Below are positions 23,440-34,640 of a stretch of 64,000 nucleotides of DNA, one piece after another; position 1 is the stretch's first letter, and each line of letters starts with the position of its first letter. Under the pieces are notes generated by a model that saw only the letters and a list, made by a program, of their open reading frames with translations, was not told the DNA's origin and ran no database searches. Where the stretch lies: positions 36,240,166 to 36,304,165 of the forward strand of contig CAIIXF020000011.1 in NCBI GenBank assembly GCA_903813345.2, written 5' to 3'. The position numbers were made by a program, and so were the translations under genes. This DNA is from Owenia fusiformis (lineage: Eukaryota > Annelida > Polychaeta > Sabellida > Oweniidae).

Positions 23440-24451
23440 AGTGTGTCCCAAAAAAAGGAAACCAGCAATAGATTGCTTATTTCTCAAATATGAATAATAA
23501 TAGGAAAATTTCACAACTACCATCTGATAGGTTATGATGTCCTCTTTCTTATGATACCAAAGTTGTCTATTTTCCTTCACGGATGACTGAGTTCTAAGAG
23601 ATTTAAGTGACCATGTTAGAAATTGGTTTGTGCCACTTTTTCTGTCATGAATGGCTGAACAATGAGGGATTAAAATGGCTATGCAAGATCATGTCCTATT
23701 CGAAATACACATTTCTGAACAAGCATTTAACATAGCAAGTTCATGCAGCTGACCCAAGATCAAAGAGTATTCGTAGTAGGTGAGTGGCTCAGAAGTGGAA
23801 GCCTTCAGCAGGTTGCTGATCAGTTTAGAGTACGCTTCCCAGATAGAAATGTACCTGGTAAGTCGACAATCTGGAAGAATATCAAGAAGTATCAGAGAGA
23901 AGGAACAAGTCCCAATCTCAACAAGGGACGTTCTGGAAGAAGAAGAACAGCTCGGTCTGATGATCCAAGAGCCAGGATTGTCGCAGCAGTGGAGGATCTA
24001 AGGGGACAGAGAGACATCATCAGGGATGCAGTACGTGCGATGAGATCAAGGGCAGACTTTTGCATTAAAAGGAATGGGGGTCATGTTGAAGGACACTGGG
24101 GTTAAAACAACTTTGAATGGACATTGGGATTTAAAAGGGGTGTTAAATATGATATGTGTAATTTTGATTGGAATAAATGAGTAAAAGAGTGATATCCTGA
24201 TGTTTGTTGTTGCTTATCACTTTGTTATGATGGTGAAATTGACTTGGCTGAAAGTGGTACAAACTCATTTCTGACATGGTCACTTAAATCCCTTATAACT
24301 GAGTCATCTGTGAAGGAAAATATACAACTTTGGTATCATAAGAAAGAGGACATCATAATCTATCAGATGGTAGCTGTGAAATTTTCCTATCATTATTCAT
24401 ATTTGAGAAATAAGCAATCTATTGCTGGTTTCCTTTTTTTGGGACACCCTT
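23440..24451 (+). mobile_element. Internally deleted Tc1/mariner-like element, CAGKGTGTCCC family
   Basis: Inverted ends of more than 100 bp: the left begins CAGTGTGTCCCAAAAAAAGG and the right ends TTTTGGGACACCCTTG. Inverted homology includes AACCAGCAATAGATTGC and CATCTGATAGGTTATGATGTC near the inner parts. A TA precedes the left end. The element carries a single 120-codon ORF that lacks the catalytic core. Confidence 0.85.
23743..24105 (+). pseudogene. Transposase remnant: helix-turn-helix joined to the C-terminal tail
   Basis: 120 codons. Residues 1-80 (QLTQDQRVFVVGEWLRSGS.., FPDRNVPGKSTIWKNIKKY, GRSGRRRTARSDD) form the N-terminal helix-turn-helix DNA-binding region common to a large group of insect and mollusc DDE transposases (DUF4817 type). 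The last 25 residues (MRSRADFCIKRNGGHVEGHW) resemble the usual C-terminal tail of the same proteins. The roughly 200 residues between, which would hold the DDE catalytic triad, are missing, and the junction near residue 88-95 keeps the frame. The protein could bind element ends but could not cut. It lies between the inverted ends in the expected orientation. Whether it is expressed is unknown. Confidence 0.75.
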
Positions 24452-24477
24452 GAAAAATCAAACTACTATACCCCAAT

Positions 24478-24697
24478 ACTGTAGCCCGTATTTCTTTAAA
24501 AGGAATACAGGCTACAGTGAAGTTGCAAATGGAGGACCTTTGTTTATTTCCATAGTTCTGGAGGAATACTAGATTTTACATTGTATAGATTCATCGAGCA
24601 GTTTGCAACGCACTATCACCAGAAAAGTCCTATGGAAAAGGACAAAGAATACCCGCTCTATTTGCAACTTAACTGTACCCTGTATTCTTTTTAAATG
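24478..24697. mobile_element. Putative MITE
   Basis: The left part (TACTGTAGCCCGTATTTC, then GTTGCAAAT) is inverted in the right part (ATTTGCAACTTAACTGTACC, CCTGTATTCTTTTTAAA). The match is imperfect and ends are not sharply defined. It sits just after the internally deleted element. Confidence 0.4.
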
Positions 24698-25529
24698 TGT
24701 TCACGTGGTAGGGTAGTGTGATACTCCCTCTGCCTATGCCTACATCGTTCAATCTTTTTTTCATAGTATAACGCCTTATTAATACAACAGTTATTGAGCT
24801 GTTAAGAAAACATACTAACAAACAAACCACCGAGTTTAGAGTAAGACATATACATGTATTGTTCTATTATCAAATCATATATTGTGTCCCAATTCTAAAT
24901 CGTTAACAGTTTATGGTGCACAATAAAACTATTACTATTAAACACTTTAATATATTTAGACATAAAATATCAAGTTACTCATCAGCCAACAAATCTCAAA
25001 ATATCGAAAAATGAAAAATACGAGATACTTGTTCACTCAAATCTAGGAGTCAATTGGTAATGTGTACCTATAGATAGTTCTCAAAGTAAATGAGCAAAAG
25101 CGTAACATTTGTATGTAGCATGCTTCATAAAACACTAAACTTAGCCCAAAAAGTAAGCGTGCATTTTGTTCCTGGCACTGATTGGTTAATAAGTGAATAC
25201 AATTCGTTGAATGCACGATGCACTCAAAAGATTAGCAGCTGGGAAAGGCTATTGAACAAAAAGTACGCTTTCGTACTCAAAAAAGGATAACCTTTTTACA
25301 ACTTTGACAACTTTGAAGCATGAACTTCGGAAGATCTAACGAAATGTACTTAATGTTACCCTGTGGATCCCAGGGTTTTGATATGTTCTACAAAGTCATG
25401 CAAAGACAGACCATATATGCACTAAAAATATCTGTGACACTTGTATGATATGTATTCCACTTTGAACCACCATCTATTTCAATATTGTGAAAATATATAT
25501 TTCCCAAATTATGAAATAAAGGAGCTTGT
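24698..25529. other. Non-coding stretch, nothing recognised
   Basis: AT-rich sequence without recognisable genes or repeats. The ORF at 25090-25290 has no motif. Confidence 0.4.
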
Positions 25530-25945
25530 ATTCGCGAATGCCGCTAACGCCTGTCGGCTACCGGATAAACCTACTTTACTATTTTATGGGCAATTCATTA
25601 AAATATCAATGGAATATTGTCAGGTTCTTTTCATATTTAAATGAGTCGCCCATAGAATGGTAGGTTAATCCGGAAGCTGAAATCTTCCATTCCCAAATCA
25701 TAGTCTTAGCTTGTATTCGCAAATGCAACTAACGCCTGTCGGCTACCGGATTAACCTATTATTTTACTGGAAACTCATGTCAATACGAATAGTACCTGCC
25801 ACTATTCCATTCATATTTAAATGACTTGGTCATATTATACTGGGTTAATCAGGTAGCCGGAAGGCGTTAGTTGCATTCGCGAATATAAGGTGAGCTTGTA
25901 TTCAATAATGCAAGAAACGCCTGTCGGCTACCGGATTAAACTACC
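25530..25945. repeat. Cluster of three palindromic MITE copies
   Basis: The signature AACGCCTGTCGGCTACCGG occurs at about 25548, 25731 and 25917, each after TTGTATTC. The middle copy (25711-25888) is complete: its right end GGTAGCCGGAAGGCGTTAG is the inverse of its left end. The first copy has a decayed right arm and the third is only a left end. Confidence 0.75.
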
Positions 25946-27772
25946 TCTGGAGACATCGGGATTTTAAAGCGGCGTGCAAAGCGTAATCGGGTACACCCCA
26001 GTTCTCCGAAACCCAGTTGTCCGAAACCCATTACTCCGAAAAATAAAGTCATAATTTACCAGAGAAAGCGGGGGACGTAGCTTACTTAAACTTACGTCAG
26101 TTTCATGCCATGTATTTGGCCAAATTAATGGCATGGACGCATTCTGTTATTCATAGATCTCTCTCTCACTTTGAATTGCATCCATTGCATGGCGTTACCA
26201 GAATGGCAGGAACGGGAGATTTATTTTACATTGTGATTCTAAAAAAAGGTTTTTAAAACACAATATATATTACGGAACAGTTTATCTTATCTTCTTCAAT
26301 CTCTTTTATATAGGCAAAATAAAATGAAACATTTTGAAACAGATAAAATAATTTATCGCATAGAACTTTAAGAATAAAACAGTATACAAATTACGTTGTC
26401 AAAATATTTCGTCGCATTTAATTTCTTAGTCTCGGTCTCTTATCAAATCGTAAAAGAATAAAACATTCTATACTTAATCACTTGGGATTTATGTTTCGGC
26501 ATTCGTTTCAGGCATTTGTTTTTTATGTTCTTCTCCTGAAATGTATTTGTTTGACAATAATCAGAGAAAGTGCGTATACGTATAAATATGCCACGCAAAC
26601 AAACGGGTGTGACTTCAATTTCTTGTCTGTCTGAGGACGTATTGGGAACGAGGTAGAATTAAAGAATTCTTATGAACGAGTCATGCAAGATACTAGAACT
26701 AGTAAAGTAATGTAAATGGATAAGTTAATTTCTGATGGATCTGGATATAATATATTTCAAAACTTTGTAAACACTAGATAACTTCATTTAGGCAGATATA
26801 GTATCTTGATATATTTGGCTATCATGCGTTTAAAATACGTTCCTAAAACTATGAAGACGTTAGGTGAGAAATATTGCTATTGTACGTTCGAAAAGTATTT
26901 GGTTGTATTTTGTAGTTCTCAAGTTACCCATGAACTTTCGTGGGCTAATTAACGTCTTGACTTAGCATATTTAGCCTAATTTTGCAATGATGTCAACGTG
27001 ATTCAAATGTTATGCTGTCGTGATTCGCAGAGGTTGCGACAAGATTCGTTTTACAACAGATGTAACTATGAGAACATGAAAGCTCATAATCCTGATTATG
27101 CAACCTTATACAATCGTTATCTTTGGGACAAGAGCCCAAAAACAAGGTCCTCGTGAACGAGAGTTGAATTTGCTCCGTGAACGTTAGGATACGCTGTTCC
27201 CCACTTTTAAATGCCTTCTTTACCGTCAACGGACACTCAAATAAATACACAATACAATGCAATGCAATGTAATACAACGCATTACAATACAAACTAAATT
27301 AGAGTATTTGTGCATAGCATTTTCCCCTTTTGTTTGAAGGATATTTTAAGAATAATTCCAGCGTTCGTACACACCTGGAAATGTCAGGGTTTTGATTTAA
27401 TTTTCCAAGTGCCTGAAATGTCAGAGAATTTTAAAATAAGGTCAAAAAGGGCCAAAGAGTCCGGGAATTTTGAAACTGTAGACATGTCATGGAAATGTCA
27501 GGGAAATTTGTATCAGTGTTGAAAAAATGATGTTCCAGAAAAATAAATTTTAGGACTATGACAGGATCTCAATGAAATCCAAAATGTAACATTTAGTTGA
27601 TTCCACACGGGGCGTGTACATTGTCTAACATATATCTAAAAGGTTTACACTGTCTTGATTAATGAACTTCTTAGATCTAGTCGCGCTTCAGAAGTGGAAA
27701 TCCTTCAATTATCAGAGGTTAATGTTTCTAAAACTGTATTGAAATAAACGTACGTCTTGTTTTCAAACCTAC
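25946..27772. other. Non-coding stretch with two simple repeats
   Basis: Contains three tandem copies of a 16-bp unit (CCAGTTCTCCGAAACC type) at 25996-26042 and a CAATACAATG-type microsatellite at 27241-27295. No gene seen; the minus-strand ORF at 26993-27292 has no motif. Confidence 0.45.
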
Positions 27773-30293
27773 ACCTTGCTCCTTTCTGTCGTATTAATAA
27801 AGCAAAAATAACATATCACGGTGGGATACGAACCACTCGCCTGGGATTTGGTTATTCACTAACACCATAGGCGTTCACCTATTCTGGATACAACTGACGA
27901 GTTGTATCTAAGTGGAGTCAAAAGCGAAGATCATTCTAAATTGACGCTCGGTATAAATATATGATACTTTTATCATCTCACACAGGTGAACGTTAGCCTC
28001 ATGGCTAGCGTGTTTAGCTTCCACTCTCTATGTTAGTCGATCGAAACCCGTTCATGGCGAACTTTTTGATTTGCTTGCTGTCAACTTATAATAAGTAGGG
28101 CAAAATCCAGAAAAAGTAGATCAAAAATACTCCAATGGAGTATAAAATTGTCACCAGGATTCCGAAATGAGACGAATGTTAACTCGTTAAATCTCGGTAG
28201 ATAAAGTAGGTCAGAAAATCCGGATTAATCCGAACTGATTCGGGAATCTTCGTCATAAGAAGTAGATCAAAAATCCAGAGAAGTAGATCAAAAATACTCC
28301 AATGGAGTATAAAATTGTCACCAGGATTCCGAAATGAGCCGAATGTAAACTCGTTAAATCTCGGTAGATGAAGTAGGTCAGAAAATCCGGATTAATCCGA
28401 ACAAGGTTCGGGAATCTTCGTAATAAGAAGTAGATTAAAAATACTCCCAATGGAGTATAAAATTGTCCCCAATATTCCGAAATACGACGAATCGAATCGG
28501 CAAACTTCGGTAAAATAATGAAGTGCATAAAAACCGAAATGATCCGATGAACGTTCGGATAAAATCGTGAACAGGTGTCAGGGGTTTCCCCTCATCTTTC
28601 CCCACATTGTTCTAAAAGCCTTATATGGATTTATGACGTAACATTCAAAATGACGTTCCTATATGGTTCTATGGGTTCGAACACGTGACCAAATATACCA
28701 AATAAAAATTTTACCTTGACCACTGGATGGGATTTCATAGAAAATATCCAAGAAAACCTATCCTCGTGATCCTTAAATCACTTAAATTCGATCATTTTAT
28801 TTTCACCCCTTGATGGAATTTTATGAAAGAAGTCATGAAAACACATCATCATGTAAGGGTTTTCACCTAAATTAGCTCGTTTTATCTTGAGCCTTCAATT
28901 GAATTTCTTGAAGAAATATTTTATGAAAAAATATCATCATGTTATGATCATCCTCCGATCACAGGGCTTCAAAATCCAGAATATCTTCCCTCTTTTTACC
29001 CCCTGCTATAACCAAGTTGGACGCGCCCGATTAAGCTGAATCACGTGATCTAATTTTGCGCCGATAACGTATACATGATTGCTGTCGCAGTGTTGCGACA
29101 GCCAATCAAATTGCGAGTTCTTAATCGGGGAAATGCTAAACGCTTATAGCAGGGGGGAAGAAGGAGGTACGGATCTGGACACCTGCTTAGGAGGATGGTT
29201 ATGATTTGTATTTAAATAAGACCGTTTCATCTAAATACTTGGATAATATTTCATAAAAAATGCACTTTAAAATTTTTCAGAATTTGCCTTAATTTATCAA
29301 TGTAATGAAAGTATAAGATTAACTCTCAAATAGCGTTCTATTTTAACCTTTTTATTGAAATCAATACAGGACTCGCTCTCTAAATATCCAATAAAAATTC
29401 AACCCTTGGATGTGATTTCGTTGGAAAAAAAATATGTCAAGTCCAGAATCAAATGATTTGTCCAGAACCTCTTAAGATCCTGTTAAAATGAAAACAGTAA
29501 TGAAGAGTACAAATGAACAAGTTAGGAGTCAGAATATTTGTGAGAACTAGTAGTATGGAATGAGACAATACTGCCCGATGTACATGTATTGTTTACTAGT
29601 ATTTGATATTTTATGAGCCAATCAATTTTTGCATCTCCAGTATTGCTGAGTCATGAGCATGTAAATCATATAAAGAAAATAGAAAAAATCCGAAAATCAA
29701 GAATAAAATGGCAATTTGGTATTTTATGTCATGTATCTAGAATGAAGGTGAACCTAATATTAAAATATGCAGTTACCATGACAATGAAACTTGATTACCA
29801 TGGCAACAAAGTAAATCCTAACTTCCAAAGTCTAATACAATATAACATCTTATTATTATCTTAGATCTGAGAAGATGATATTTGTATCTGCCTGTATTTA
29901 AAAGTTATAGCGTTTATCAATCGTGGAGGTCTGAATTTCAAAAAAACCTGGTTACCATGGTAACCAATCGAATACCAGCTCCCAAAGTCTGAATCAATCC
30001 TTAAAATCAATCATTGTCTAAGATCTGAAAAATGAGACAAGTACCTCCCCTATTTTAAAAGTTATAACATCCATCCAATCTGGGGGTCCAAATTTCCATA
30101 AAACCCTGGTTACCATTGCAATCAATCATATACCAGCTACCAAAGTATTATAAAATACTTAAAAGCAGCCAGTTTCGAAGATCTGAAAAAATTAGACCTG
30201 TATCTCCCTTATTTCAAAATTATAGCATCCATCCAATGTGGGAGCTCGAGTCTGTGAAATAGGCCCCTGTATAAATCATGGACCCATATAAGG
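27773..30293 (-). repeat. Right arm of the large inverted repeat
   Basis: Reverse complement of 1821-5519, lacking the 1.5-kb foldback of the left arm but carrying its own insertion (28949-29197). It holds the 147-bp unit region (about 28110-28510, including ORF 28253-28528 on the minus strand) and the 150-bp units with GGTTACCATGGTAACC (29770-30250). The two arms are similar but clearly diverged in the 150-bp units, and closer in the 147-bp unit region. Confidence 0.85.
28949..29197. mobile_element. hAT-like MITE with 8-bp target duplication
   Basis: The 249-bp insertion begins CATCCTCC and ends GGAGGATG (perfect 8-bp inverted ends; an inner pair CCTGCTATAA / TTATAGCAGG is also visible). 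It is flanked on both sides by GTTATGAT (28941-28948 and 29198-29205). The other arm has this 8-mer only once, as ATCATAAC at 4363-4370, with uninterrupted homology, so the empty site confirms the insertion. Eight-base duplications are typical of hAT elements. Confidence 0.9.
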
Positions 30294-32409
30294 ACAAAAT
30301 CTATAGATTTACGCGTTCACGCACAAATTCTCTTGCAAACGTTTAGCTTAACCTCCGTATTCATATATTGGTATTAAGCTTACCAAGTCGACAGTGCAGA
30401 TATTTACATCTAGGGATTATGTTTGATGTCGTTCTGATTGATAAGACGGATTGATTATTACATGTATTATGCCTATTTAAAGTATGATATGCCACAAGGT
30501 CTGCACAAAGACATCTTAATGATTTATCTGACCTCTATAATAGTAATAATGAAATTCTATTGAAATTTTTTTCGATAACTTTTGAGGTATGCATAAGTTT
30601 TGCCTGATATTTCATGTAGTTGCTCTTAGGGATAAAGGAATAATTGCCTGACATATCATTAATAGGGGGCTACTAAATACCCTCTGATTAATTATTAAAG
30701 TCAGTAAGTAAGTCAGAAAACGCTTTTATGAGAGACCAGATTTAGGCCAATTATTGTATATTTTTCCAAGTTGCACTATTATATGGTGATTCAGATAGTT
30801 TAGATAACTTGGATTATAATTACTCAATTATTTGATTGCATTTTTAATATCAACATGTTCTATGCAGTGGTCAAGATACATAAATAATTGAAAGAAACAA
30901 GATTGTCCATATTTTGTTATAGGTTTTTTCTAGTAAACGGTTTTTCTGGGTAACGTAATTCGAAAGTTAAAAGTCTTGCCAAGAGCATGCACATGCAATT
31001 AAGCATGATCATGAAATACTTCATCATATTCCTTAGATAAATGTTTTAAAACCTACATCACAATTTTGCTTCAAACATGACAACGTACAGTTGGGGCCAT
31101 GTAGAAGTAGGGTCATCGTGGTAAGCCGCGTCCTCTCCATGTCTATCCTTCTGGATGCATCTGCGATGCAACAGAGAGATATGCTATGAGTATCAGAATG
31201 AAGGAGGGTCGTAATCTCGTGGCGAAGAATCAGAATTCATTAATAACGTCATGAAAGCGGCCGTGTTTAGAATTTCTCATATTCTCTCCTACACATTTAA
31301 ACTAAGTAAAGTGTCATCTATATGTGGAGAGAAATACCGTCTGTGTTGTAAATTAAAGTACAATATCTACATGAAATATAAATCATAGACGTATGTGGCT
31401 TACATATAATCGGTGATAGATTTAAATTAGCTTTTTAGTTTCATTTCTGACTAGTTGCCAGTTGAAAGAAGAAAGATATGAGTGGAATCAGAATTATCAT
31501 TTAGGTACATTACATGAAAGGCCATGTGAAATATATCACGTTACAGATCAAAATACATTCTGAATAGCCTAAACATATAATGACAGGTGTAAATTAATGT
31601 TGCTGTTAATGATGATTTTATGATATGAGCTGCGTCCTTAGCCATCTTAAGAGTATACCATACAAAGCTAAGTAAAAATATGTAATCGTGACTTGCACTC
31701 CCCTATTTCTCTGATTAAACCTTTGACTTTGACTTTGACTTTGTATTAATATTCTCAAAACACACTATATAGGTTTCTATTTTTATTTTCATAATATATT
31801 AAACATTCAGCAAGAACATTTTTAGAGGGTCTTAGCTTTTTGAAAGCATTATTATCTCCCTCTGAAACATGACAATTAGTGCTGAATTCATAGTCTGCTG
31901 GACAGACGAACGACCTGAAAGTATGACAAATGGTGGTCGAATGACGACATGAAGATTGTTGGGTTATCTCAAAATTGTATCATTTTAATCGGAATTACGA
32001 AACCTTATTATGTAAACATTTTAATGCATTTCTGGATTTAAATTATTTTCTCCTCTAGTCTTAAAAAATGATGTTTCAAACTGAGGCCCGGGAATTCAGC
32101 AATAAAATATTAAAACACGCATCTAGTATTATAGCATACATCCATAATTTAATCCATGTCTTACATGTTTTATTCCTGGCCCTCGTGCTCAATTGTTGTG
32201 GGCCTTGTGGATTCGTAAAACTCGTTAGGCGATCAAGAACAATTTTCATTGATGTTGCGCTATATTGCCAGAATTATCATTCATTATGTCATTTACTTTG
32301 ACCTTGAGATCGGTAAAGAGTGTCCTTAGTTCATTTTTCAACGCGACACTATCTTCATGTGTATCAACAGAAGTTATATGAGGTATTTCATGTTCAGTTA
32401 AAACGTCAT
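30294..32409. other. Non-coding stretch
   Basis: No gene or large repeat recognised. A short (TTTGAC)n microsatellite lies at 31721-31744. The ORF at 32068-32301 has a hydrophobic middle but no recognisable family. Confidence 0.4.
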
Positions 32410-33846
32410 CTACATTTTAAAGTGATCAATTGTTTTATCAAGCTGTCTTGGATTGTAATGATGTTCTATGCTATCAATGCCAGAGTCCTTACTCTCTGAT
32501 TTGGGGATTTTGAATATATTCTGCTTTTCCGTGTACTGTAATCTAATTGGTGGAGCGTGGCGGGGATTAATTAATGGTATCTTGATAACCCCCGCCTGCT
32601 GCGAATGATTGGGCTTTCTTGCGTCTTCAATGCGTTTTTCACCTCGAGTAGGGGGCCCGTGCGCTCTTAAATACCCTCTTTGTGGACTCCCGAGGATAAA
32701 TGGCATTTGCGTAGTTCCATTGTATGATTTATTCCGTCGAATATTATCCAACGTGATGCTTAAATCCATAGAGAGTTGTTTTTCTAATCCCATGGGCCTG
32801 CCCTTGGATTCCATGTATTGCAGAGTGTTTGGCACTTCGTGGCGTACATGATACGACCATGTGCTATCAGATTTACTGACGTCCTTTCTTGATGTTTCGT
32901 TGCGTTTCTGTCGTGTCTTAAGAGGGGCGTTTCGAATGTTTATCGATGGAAGAGTCATTGCTCGATCAAATGTGTACTTTTCATGCGGAGTCGTCAAATG
33001 CCGATTGTCCGTACTTGGGCGAACTTTAGAAACTGAATCAATAGTATAATTATCTTCGGATAAATATGGTCTAGAAAAATTATAATGTTGGTATTCGGGG
33101 AACTGTATATCTGGCGGGATTCGCCATTCTTGAATGCTCGCTCCATCCACTGTGATCGACGCTTCGGTGATCGAATCGGCGTGGCCAGTCAACCGTCGTG
33201 GTGACAAGTTCCTTTCTTTCTTTTCACGCAAGACATTATCATTATCCTTGACTTTGTTTGTAGCATTACTAGATTCCTGGTCGATTGCATCTTTGATGCT
33301 ATCATAGGACGCCGTGTCCTTTTCTTTACTCGTATCCGATGGCTTCCTATCGCGCTCGTGTATTTCTTCTAAGGTCGACCTTTGCCTGGTTCCTATAGTC
33401 ACAAACCCGTCGGGGAATGATGGAAACGATAGCTCAGTCGATGACCTAGGGATTCTGGGAGTTTCAGAAAGCGAGGATACAGAAGATGACGGGCCAATTT
33501 TCTTCGTGGAAGATCCTTTTTGACGTGACGGCACTATGTGGTCACTCACCCGAGGTGTCAGCGTCTGTATTCGTGGTTCTACGTACGCAGGTTCTGTTTC
33601 CACGTCAACTTCATCAGTTATACGGGGCGCATCTTTCACAGTATCAACATGTGCGTTATAAGCAAATGATTTTTCTCGTTTCCAAACCTTCCTCCTGAAC
33701 GGCAATAATTCTACTATTGGCGCCCTTTCTTTCCTGCGCCTTCGAGGCGTTTTAGGAACAATAGTCAATTTACGGTCAACCAGTAGTTGCGTATTTTGAC
33801 GTCGAATGGCGGTGCTACACACGTCCTGATAGCCATGCATCGACAT
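32410..33846 (-). CDS. Uncharacterised 478-residue, probably disordered protein
   Basis: I do not recognise this protein. It is by far the longest ORF in the first 46 kb, and its GC content and codon use are clearly richer than the AT-rich surroundings, which supports real coding. The N-terminus is strongly basic (KTPRRRRKERAP at about 32-43); the rest is rich in Ser, Thr, Arg, Pro, Asp and Glu without hydrophobic stretches, signal peptide or membrane segment, so it is probably unstructured and intracellular. A DSGIDS motif at residues 454-459 fits the consensus of the beta-TrCP phosphodegron. The start is the first Met of the frame; upstream on the minus strand an acceptor (ACCTTTCAG, exon edge 33953) and a donor (CAGGA|GTAAGT, exon edge 34612) point to a non-coding 5' exon. 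A further coding exon cannot be excluded. Confidence 0.7.
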   Translation of the reverse strand: MSMHGYQDVCSTAIRRQNTQLLVDRKLTIVPKTPRRRRKERAPIVELLPFRRKVWKREKSFAYNAHVDTVKDAPRITDEVDVETEPAYVEPRIQTLTPRVSDHIVPSRQKGSSTKKIGPSSSVSSLSETPRIPRSSTELSFPSFPDGFVTIGTRQRSTLEEIHERDRKPSDTSKEKDTASYDSIKDAIDQESSNATNKVKDNDNVLREKKERNLSPRRLTGHADSITEASITVDGASIQEWRIPPDIQFPEYQHYNFSRPYLSEDNYTIDSVSKVRPSTDNRHLTTPHEKYTFDRAMTLPSINIRNAPLKTRQKRNETSRKDVSKSDSTWSYHVRHEVPNTLQYMESKGRPMGLEKQLSMDLSITLDNIRRNKSYNGTTQMPFILGSPQRGYLRAHGPPTRGEKRIEDARKPNHSQQAGVIKIPLINPRHAPPIRLQYTEKQNIFKIPKSESKDSGIDSIEHHYNPRQLDKTIDHFKM

Positions 33847-34640
33847 GATGTTTTGGGGTCTTTAAACTAAGTGGTTACAGTCATATCTAGAGTGCTACGT
33901 TCTCCGGTCTTTCAGCTTCCTTAGTTGCGTCTAAGAAACGATCAATTTCACATCTGAAAGGTAAACCAAATACTATTATTATGCAGTCGCAATGTCATGG
34001 CAACTTTCTTACTTTGTCTGATGTATATATAAGGTGTCACTGTTTGTTAGACAACTACTATTTTATCAGCATTAATTCCCTTCAAAGTGGAGGATAATTT
34101 GTACCATGAATCCATTAAAATCACATAATTTACTCCAACCTATCATTTAGGTATTTTCTGAGATTGTATATCGGCTTTATGCCATTGTCTTGTGGGATCT
34201 CTATACACTGTTTCTTTGGCAGCTTTACTTAGCAAATTACTACAATTCTTACATTTCCATGTTATATTGATTGATTGAATATATTACCATGAACGTCTTT
34301 ACCTAAGATTTCCCCTGAGGCAAGACACTAAAAGGCAATTAAATACTTAATCCAATCCGTTGTATTCAGTGGTCAAGAATCCTTGAAATCAATCGATTTG
34401 CGAACGGACTGAATTGTAAGATCGCATATACAAATACCACGGTGAATACCTAATCTAGTTCCTAATCTCAATCGCTTTTTGTTTAGAATTCTTGATTTTG
34501 TTGCCGAATAGCAAATAACAAAAATAAGGAAGAAAGGTTTGAGGTTATCCTGTGAAATTCGTACAATCCAATAAAATATCTTCCGAGTAAAGATTATAAA
34601 GTCATACTTACTCCTGAGTTTCTCAATTTCTGCAATTATT
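33847..34640 (-). other. Probable 5' UTR and intron of the 478-residue gene
   Basis: The transcribed leader would run from 33847 to 33953, preceded by an intron 33954-34611 (acceptor TTTCAG, donor GTAAGT) and an upstream non-coding exon starting at 34612. The exon's outer end is not visible. Confidence 0.5.

Noticed and set aside
32609-33698. Plus-strand ORFs opposite the 478-residue gene
   Set aside because: Shorter, fragmented and antisense to a long coherent frame.
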